A stretch of 8,482 nucleotides of DNA from Candidatus Vogelbacteria bacterium. GTDB taxonomy: Bacteria > Patescibacteria > Paceibacteria > UBA9973 > UBA12445. Positions within the stretch are counted from its first letter, which is position 1, and every line of letters begins with the position of its first letter. The position numbers were made by a program, and so were the translations under genes. The DNA is taken from contig JACQCW010000063.1 of the NCBI GenBank assembly GCA_016201425.1, positions 1-8,482 of the forward strand. Reading direction: 5' to 3'. The notes under the pieces were generated by a model that was given only the letters and a program-made list of their open reading frames with translations, was not told the DNA's origin and did no database searches. Shown here one piece after another: positions 5,362 through 8,482 of this stretch.

Positions 5362-5931
5362 TTGTATAGGAAGAAAAAGCAGGCTCGGTGTAAAGAGTGC
5401 AAGAAGTTCGTTGCACCATTCGAGCACGAGAATAGTCTCTATCCCTTGAAGTGTGATCGTCACGCAATGCCTTGCATGTGTCCCTGTGGCTGCGGTTGTG
5501 GAGAAGATAAGAATCCACATTACCACTGTCAGAAGATTATTGGTGATCTTTGTGTGGCTTGTCGAGGGGGGCATCATGAGGCCCCGAAAAATATTCATCT
5601 CCTGCGAAGAGAGGTTGTGCTTATGGAAAGGGTGCTCAAGCATCACAAGCATATTCTCAATTTGCTGAGGAGAGATGTCCATGGCCAAAATCTGCCAAAG
5701 CAAGGAAATCGACGACTGTGGGTTAGGCGAGCAAACAGAAGGAATCCTCGTCGATGTCCTGGCTGTGGCGATCATACCAGAACAACCATGGTCGGTCATG
5801 ACGGGCGAAGTATGACTTTTCGTTATTTGGAGCCTGGAGAGAAACCTGACGAAATCAGAGAGAAGGGCTTCAACCGCTACTGGCACAAGTGGTGTTTCGA
5901 TAACCCGGAGTGGCAGAACAAAAAGTATTGA
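5362..5931 (+). CDS. Cys/His-rich putative metal-binding protein with basic region, unknown family
   Basis: From TTG 5362 the protein has 189 residues and 14 cysteines. I do not recognise the family. Likely metal ligand sets in order are CKEC (10-13) with CDRH (31-34); an alternating CMCPCGCGC run (38-46); HYHC (53-56); CVAC (64-67) followed by GGHH; and a C-terminal pair CPGCG (132-136) with HKWC (175-178), which reads like a zinc ribbon or knuckle. Between them lies a probable helix (about 80-105, Leu-, His- and Arg-rich) and a very basic stretch RRLWVRRANRRNPRR (117-131), suggesting nucleic acid contact. There is no signal peptide or membrane segment. It follows the 66-residue gene closely and the cassette is bounded by terminators. 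A transcription or RNA-associated zinc protein is plausible, a metal buffer less so. TTG 5344 would add six residues. Codon evidence and the start signals support a real gene. Confidence 0.75.
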   Translation: MYRKKKQARCKECKKFVAPFEHENSLYPLKCDRHAMPCMCPCGCGCGEDKNPHYHCQKIIGDLCVACRGGHHEAPKNIHLLRREVVLMERVLKHHKHILNLLRRDVHGQNLPKQGNRRLWVRRANRRNPRRCPGCGDHTRTTMVGHDGRSMTFRYLEPGEKPDEIREKGFNRYWHKWCFDNPEWQNKKY

Positions 5932-5936
5932 CAATA

Positions 5937-5958
5937 CCGGGGTGCCCCCAGGATTTTT
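5937..5958 (+). terminator. Short terminator-like hairpin after the Cys-rich gene
   Basis: CCGGGG and CCCAGG (5937-5952) form a short stem with one mismatch and a four-base loop, followed by ATTTTT. It is weak and is backed up by the stronger hairpin 16 nt further on. Confidence 0.5.
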
Positions 5959-5973
5959 GAAGGTAATAACTTT

Positions 5974-6012
5974 GCCCGATGTTGCAATAAAATGTGATGT
6001 CGGGCTTTTTTT
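5974..6012 (+). terminator. Strong terminator closing the Cys-rich cassette
   Basis: GCCCGATGTTGCA (5974-5986) pairs as RNA with TGTGATGTCGGGC (5993-6005) through 13 positions, four of them G-U, around loop ATAAAA, followed by seven T. The four G-U pairs mean the hairpin is much weaker in the antisense RNA, so it is directional. Confidence 0.9.
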
Positions 6013-6014
6013 GT

Positions 6015-6020
6015 TATAAT
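6015..6020 (+). promoter_or_regulatory. -10 element for the DedA-GT4-PAP2_C run
   Basis: A perfect TATAAT lies 11 bases before ATG 6032, predicting a leader of about five bases. No Shine-Dalgarno exists in that space. The -35 would fall inside the preceding terminator stem and is a poor match. Confidence 0.5.
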
Positions 6021-6031
6021 TAATACGCACT

Positions 6032-6601
6032 ATGGATTATTTGATCACACTATTATCGAGATATGGTTATATAATGTTACTACCGGCGGCAATTTTCGAA
6101 GGGCCGATCGTTACTGTGGTCGCAGGCTTTTTGTCTACATTTAGTATTTTGAATCCTATCTTAGTTTATATTACAGTTGTCGTTGGTGATATTATTGGTG
6201 ATTCATTCTGCTACGCTCTTGGTTGGTTTAAAACTGGTACAATAGTGTCGGCAATTACTAAGATGCTGAAGATCGGAGATGCGGAAATAAATCGAGTTAA
6301 AAAATATTTTGATGTTCATCATCGTAAGGCGGTGGCAATGTCCAAACTTTTTCACGGTATTGGAGTCGCTGGACTTATAACTGCCGGTCATATCAAAGTA
6401 CCATTTTGGCGATACATTAGTACGTGCTTTTCTATAACGATTTTTCAAGTTGCGGCGTTTCTTACGCTTGGGGTTTTTTTCGGGAGTTCTTACTTAGCCA
6501 TTAATCAATATTTAAATAACTTCGCCACGGCGACAATTCTTGGGGGTGTTGCTGTTGTTATATTTTTCGCCTTAAAAAATCTTAAATTCACAACGCATTA
6601 G
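6032..6601 (+). CDS. DedA / SNARE-associated (VTT domain) family membrane protein
   Basis: This 189-residue polytopic protein shows the DedA layout: an N-terminal re-entrant region with FEGPIVTVVAGFLS (22-35), then VVVGDIIGDSFCYALGWF (49-66), a charged loop (about 80-100), SKLFHGIGVAGLITAGH (104-120), and two or three C-terminal membrane helices. The conserved acidic residue (E23), the GD..GD motif and the final membrane pair match the family. The usual Arg of the FxR motif appears as Lys (K105). DedA members act as lipid scramblases or transporters, including undecaprenyl phosphate and phosphatidylethanolamine recycling, and need the membrane potential. It is the first gene of a tight run with a GT4 glycosyltransferase (4-nt gap) and a PAP2_C enzyme, which favours a role in lipid movement. 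Family call is good; the substrate is not visible. Confidence 0.85.
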   Translation: MDYLITLLSRYGYIMLLPAAIFEGPIVTVVAGFLSTFSILNPILVYITVVVGDIIGDSFCYALGWFKTGTIVSAITKMLKIGDAEINRVKKYFDVHHRKAVAMSKLFHGIGVAGLITAGHIKVPFWRYISTCFSITIFQVAAFLTLGVFFGSSYLAINQYLNNFATATILGGVAVVIFFALKNLKFTTH

Positions 6602-6605
6602 TTAT

Positions 6606-7781
6606 ATGAGAGTTCTTATTTCTGCTGATACATATTATCCTCATGTAAATGGCGCATCATACTTTGCGCAGCGTTTGGCTGAGTACTTGCAAAAAAGGGG
6701 TAACCAAGTGGCAGTAATATGTCCCGGCGAGTCATTTAAGCATACCAAAAAAGTTATTAATGGGATTTTAGTTTATGGTGCAAGATCCGTGCCGGTTTTG
6801 GTTTATCGTGACTTTCGGTTTTCATTTTATGTTGAGGATAGTTTTGTGCAAAAAATAATCGACGAGTTCAAGCCTGATGTTATACATATCCAGGCGCATT
6901 TCGTGGTTGGGAGAAGGGTGGCTAAGGTTGCATTCAGAAATAATCTTCCATTGGTGGCTACTAACCATTTCATGCCGGAGAATCTTACTCACTATATTCC
7001 GTTGCCAAACTTTGTTGTTCGAATGATAAGTGAATTTATGTGGAGAGATTTTGCGAAGGTTTTTAATACAGCTAGTCGAATCTCAACCCCCACAAAGATT
7101 GCTGCCGGTTTAATCGAGAACAGAGTAAACAAAGATGTTGAGTCAATTTCGTGCGGCATTGATCTAGATAGGTTTACTCCCAACGATAGTGGTGTAATGA
7201 TACGGGAGAAGTATAATTTACCAGATCGACCAGTTCTTTTATTTGTTGGACGTTTAGATAAAGAAAAGAATGTTGATCTGGTTTTAAAGTCAGTTGCGAT
7301 TGCTCTTAAGTTCGTTGATTTTCAATTTGTAGTTGTTGGTAAAGGAGCTGAAAAAAAGAATCTAGAGAGATTGGCTCAAAGATTGTCTATTACAGATAAC
7401 GTAACTTTTACTGGATTTGTATCAGATGGCGATTTGCCAGCGATGTATAGAGCCTCCGACTGTTTTATAATTGCGGGTACGGCCGAGCTGCAGAGCATTG
7501 TTACAATGGAGGCAATGGCAAGCGGGCTGCCTGTTTTGGCTGTGAATGCTGTGGCCTTGCCTGAGCTTGTTTTGGACAATGAGAACGGCTTTCTGTTTGG
7601 ACATGGAGATATAGATGACCTTGCCGGGAAGATGGTCAAAATATTTACTGACGAAAAGTTGAGAGAAAAAATGGCTCAGTTAGGTTTAGAAATTATTGCC
7701 AAACATGATATAAATGAATCGATGGTCACATTCGAAAGGATGTATAACGAAGAAATATTAAAGAAAAAGAATGTGGAATAA
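6606..7781 (+). CDS. GT4 family glycosyltransferase, probably lipid (diacylglycerol) glycosyltransferase
   Basis: The 391-residue product is a complete GT-B fold enzyme. The N-terminal Rossmann half begins MRVLISADTYYPHVNGAS with the glycine-loop acceptor motif; the C-terminal half has LLFVGRLDKEKN (211-222, R216 and K221 for the nucleotide-sugar phosphates), VGKGAEKKNLERLA, and an EX7E motif E294-E302 followed by AMASGLPVLA. The ISTPTKIAA (159-167) and ISCGIDLDRF (181-190) segments resemble alpha-monoglucosyl-diacylglycerol synthases and PimA/MgdA-type enzymes, which use UDP- or GDP-sugars at the cytoplasmic face of the membrane. The start is ATG 6606, four bases after the DedA stop, with no Shine-Dalgarno, so coupling is likely. 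The end overlaps the next gene by 11 nt. Class is secure; the lipid acceptor is inferred from sequence flavour and neighbours, and a cell-surface polysaccharide enzyme is the alternative. Confidence 0.92.
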   Translation: MRVLISADTYYPHVNGASYFAQRLAEYLQKRGNQVAVICPGESFKHTKKVINGILVYGARSVPVLVYRDFRFSFYVEDSFVQKIIDEFKPDVIHIQAHFVVGRRVAKVAFRNNLPLVATNHFMPENLTHYIPLPNFVVRMISEFMWRDFAKVFNTASRISTPTKIAAGLIENRVNKDVESISCGIDLDRFTPNDSGVMIREKYNLPDRPVLLFVGRLDKEKNVDLVLKSVAIALKFVDFQFVVVGKGAEKKNLERLAQRLSITDNVTFTGFVSDGDLPAMYRASDCFIIAGTAELQSIVTMEAMASGLPVLAVNAVALPELVLDNENGFLFGHGDIDDLAGKMVKIFTDEKLREKMAQLGLEIIAKHDINESMVTFERMYNEEILKKKNVE

Positions 7782-8412
7782 ATACAAATCTCATTTTTCT
7801 AATAAAAATTTTGCGGTTTCGGTGGCAGCGTCGATAACCTTTCTTATTTTTAGTTTGGTTATCAATTACTTTGCAAATATTTACGTTACCGAAACAGCCA
7901 GTAATCCCGTAACAGACATCGTACTTAGTAACACTAGGGTTTATGACGTTGATGGAATTTTTACTTACGGGCCGATTTTAGTTATATTCTTAATCGCTCT
8001 TTTATGTATTGTTGAACCGAAGAGATCGCCATTCGTTATCAAGAGCGTCGCTTTGTTTATTTTGATTAGGTCTATATTTATATCTCTTACGCATATTGGA
8101 CCTTTTCCGTCGCATATTGTAGTTAATCCTGCTAGCTTCATTTCGCACTTCACTTTCGGGCCTGACCTGTTCTTCTCAGGCCATACCGGAATACCATTTC
8201 TGATGGCTCTTATTTTTTGGGATGAATTTTGGACGAGGATTACCTTTATTGTAATGTCGGTAGTATTTGGCGTCGTAGTTCTTTTGGGCCACCTTCATTA
8301 TACGATCGATGTGGCATCTGCCTTTTTTATTACCTACACCATTTTTCATATATCAATGAAACTTTTCCCCAAAGACCACATGATATTTTTTAACGGAGTT
8401 CAGGGCGGGTAG
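7771..8412 (+). CDS. Sphingomyelin-synthase-like / PAP2_C family integral membrane enzyme
   Basis: The 213-residue protein has about six membrane helices (for example 17-37, 66-82, 88-107, 155-172 and 177-197). DLFFSGHTGIPFL (132-144) and GHLHYTIDV (173-181) correspond to the two catalytic motifs of sphingomyelin synthases, fSGHT and HYTxDV. The triad would be H138, H176 and D180, on helices facing one side of the membrane. Known members transfer a phospho-head group (phosphocholine or phosphoethanolamine) from a phospholipid to ceramide or diacylglycerol; related PAP2 enzymes are lipid phosphatases. The ATG at 7771 lies inside the end of the glycosyltransferase gene, so translation is coupled. 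Together with DedA and GT4 it forms a lipid-modifying unit. A plain lipid phosphatase is the alternative. Family is well supported by the motifs; the exact reaction is unknown. Confidence 0.82.
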   Translation: MWNKYKSHFSNKNFAVSVAASITFLIFSLVINYFANIYVTETASNPVTDIVLSNTRVYDVDGIFTYGPILVIFLIALLCIVEPKRSPFVIKSVALFILIRSIFISLTHIGPFPSHIVVNPASFISHFTFGPDLFFSGHTGIPFLMALIFWDEFWTRITFIVMSVVFGVVVLLGHLHYTIDVASAFFITYTIFHISMKLFPKDHMIFFNGVQGG

Positions 8413-8456
8413 TTACTTGCAATCACTTTAATTTGATGTTATTTTAATTTATTAAA

Positions 8457-8482
8457 GGGCCGTTAGCTCAATTGGTAGAGCA
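8457..8482 (+). tRNA. tRNA gene, 5' part only (acceptor stem and D-arm)
   Basis: GGGCCGT (acceptor 5' strand), TA, then the D-arm GCTC-AATTGGTA-GAGC and A26 fit positions 1-26 of a bacterial tRNA exactly. The anticodon lies beyond the window, so the identity is unknown. No terminator separates it from the PAP2_C gene 44 nt upstream, so it could be co-transcribed; an AT-rich TTTAAT at 8443-8448 may be its own -10. Confidence 0.9.

Noticed and set aside
5464..5520. Possible selenoprotein or iron-sulfur ferredoxin
   Set aside because: There is no in-frame TGA within the gene, and the Cys spacing does not match the CxxCxxCxxxCP ferredoxin pattern.
5341..6030. Long minus-strand open frame of 229 codons opposite the Cys-rich gene
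   Set aside because: It has no Shine-Dalgarno, starts inside the DedA -10 region, runs through two plus-strand terminators and reads as low-quality Ser/Thr-rich sequence. It is a shadow of the plus-strand gene.
1..8482. CRISPR arrays, insertion sequences, long direct repeats or phage genes
   Set aside because: I read through both strands and saw no regularly spaced repeats, transposase motifs or terminal inverted repeats.

Overview
The window looks like an ordinary stretch of chromosome from a Candidate Phyla Radiation (Patescibacteria, probably Parcubacteria-like) genome. The grounds are moderate AT content, tight packing, small membrane-anchored versions of housekeeping proteins, an RNase R without its N-terminal helix-turn-helix, and many starts with little or no leader. 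TGA is used as a stop (at 5345 and 5929), so this is not one of the UGA-glycine lineages (Gracilibacteria, Absconditabacteria). No phage, insertion sequence, CRISPR or conjugation genes are visible. The lineage is an inference, because no rRNA or marker phylogeny is available.

Layout. At 1-438 (minus) is the N-terminal part of an RNase R family exoribonuclease that runs off the left edge. It diverges from a plus-strand pair: a membrane-anchored cyclophilin (493-1161) and an 82-residue protein resembling a stand-alone subtilase propeptide/I9-like domain (1202-1450), closed by a strong terminator. A separately promoted, secreted S41 carboxy-terminal processing protease follows (1595-2809). It converges on a minus-strand block read right to left: a fused tandem lycopene-cyclase-domain membrane protein (4311-4994), peptide deformylase (3723-4268) and Met-tRNA formyltransferase (2849-3739).

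At 5017-6012 there is a self-contained cassette with hairpins on both sides and its own promoter. It encodes a 66-residue acidic protein and a 189-residue Cys/His-rich protein with an unusual CxCxCxCxC run. I recognise neither family, and this is the least explained part of the window.

At 6032-8412 a tightly packed three-gene run encodes a DedA-like membrane protein, a GT4 glycosyltransferase and a sphingomyelin-synthase-like (PAP2_C) membrane enzyme carrying SGHT and HYTID motifs. Together these suggest membrane lipid glycosylation, head-group transfer and lipid movement. The window ends in the 5' third of a tRNA gene (8457 onward).

Functional themes: protein quality control outside the membrane (cyclophilin, S41 protease), N-terminal formyl-Met handling (def, fmt), membrane lipid remodelling (DedA, GT4, PAP2_C) and one uncharacterised metal-binding module. 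Translation starts seem to fall into two classes: strong Shine-Dalgarno starts (1202, 1595, 5147, 5362), and starts only 6-12 nt downstream of a -10-like hexamer (438, 4268, 4994, 6032), which may be leaderless or nearly so.
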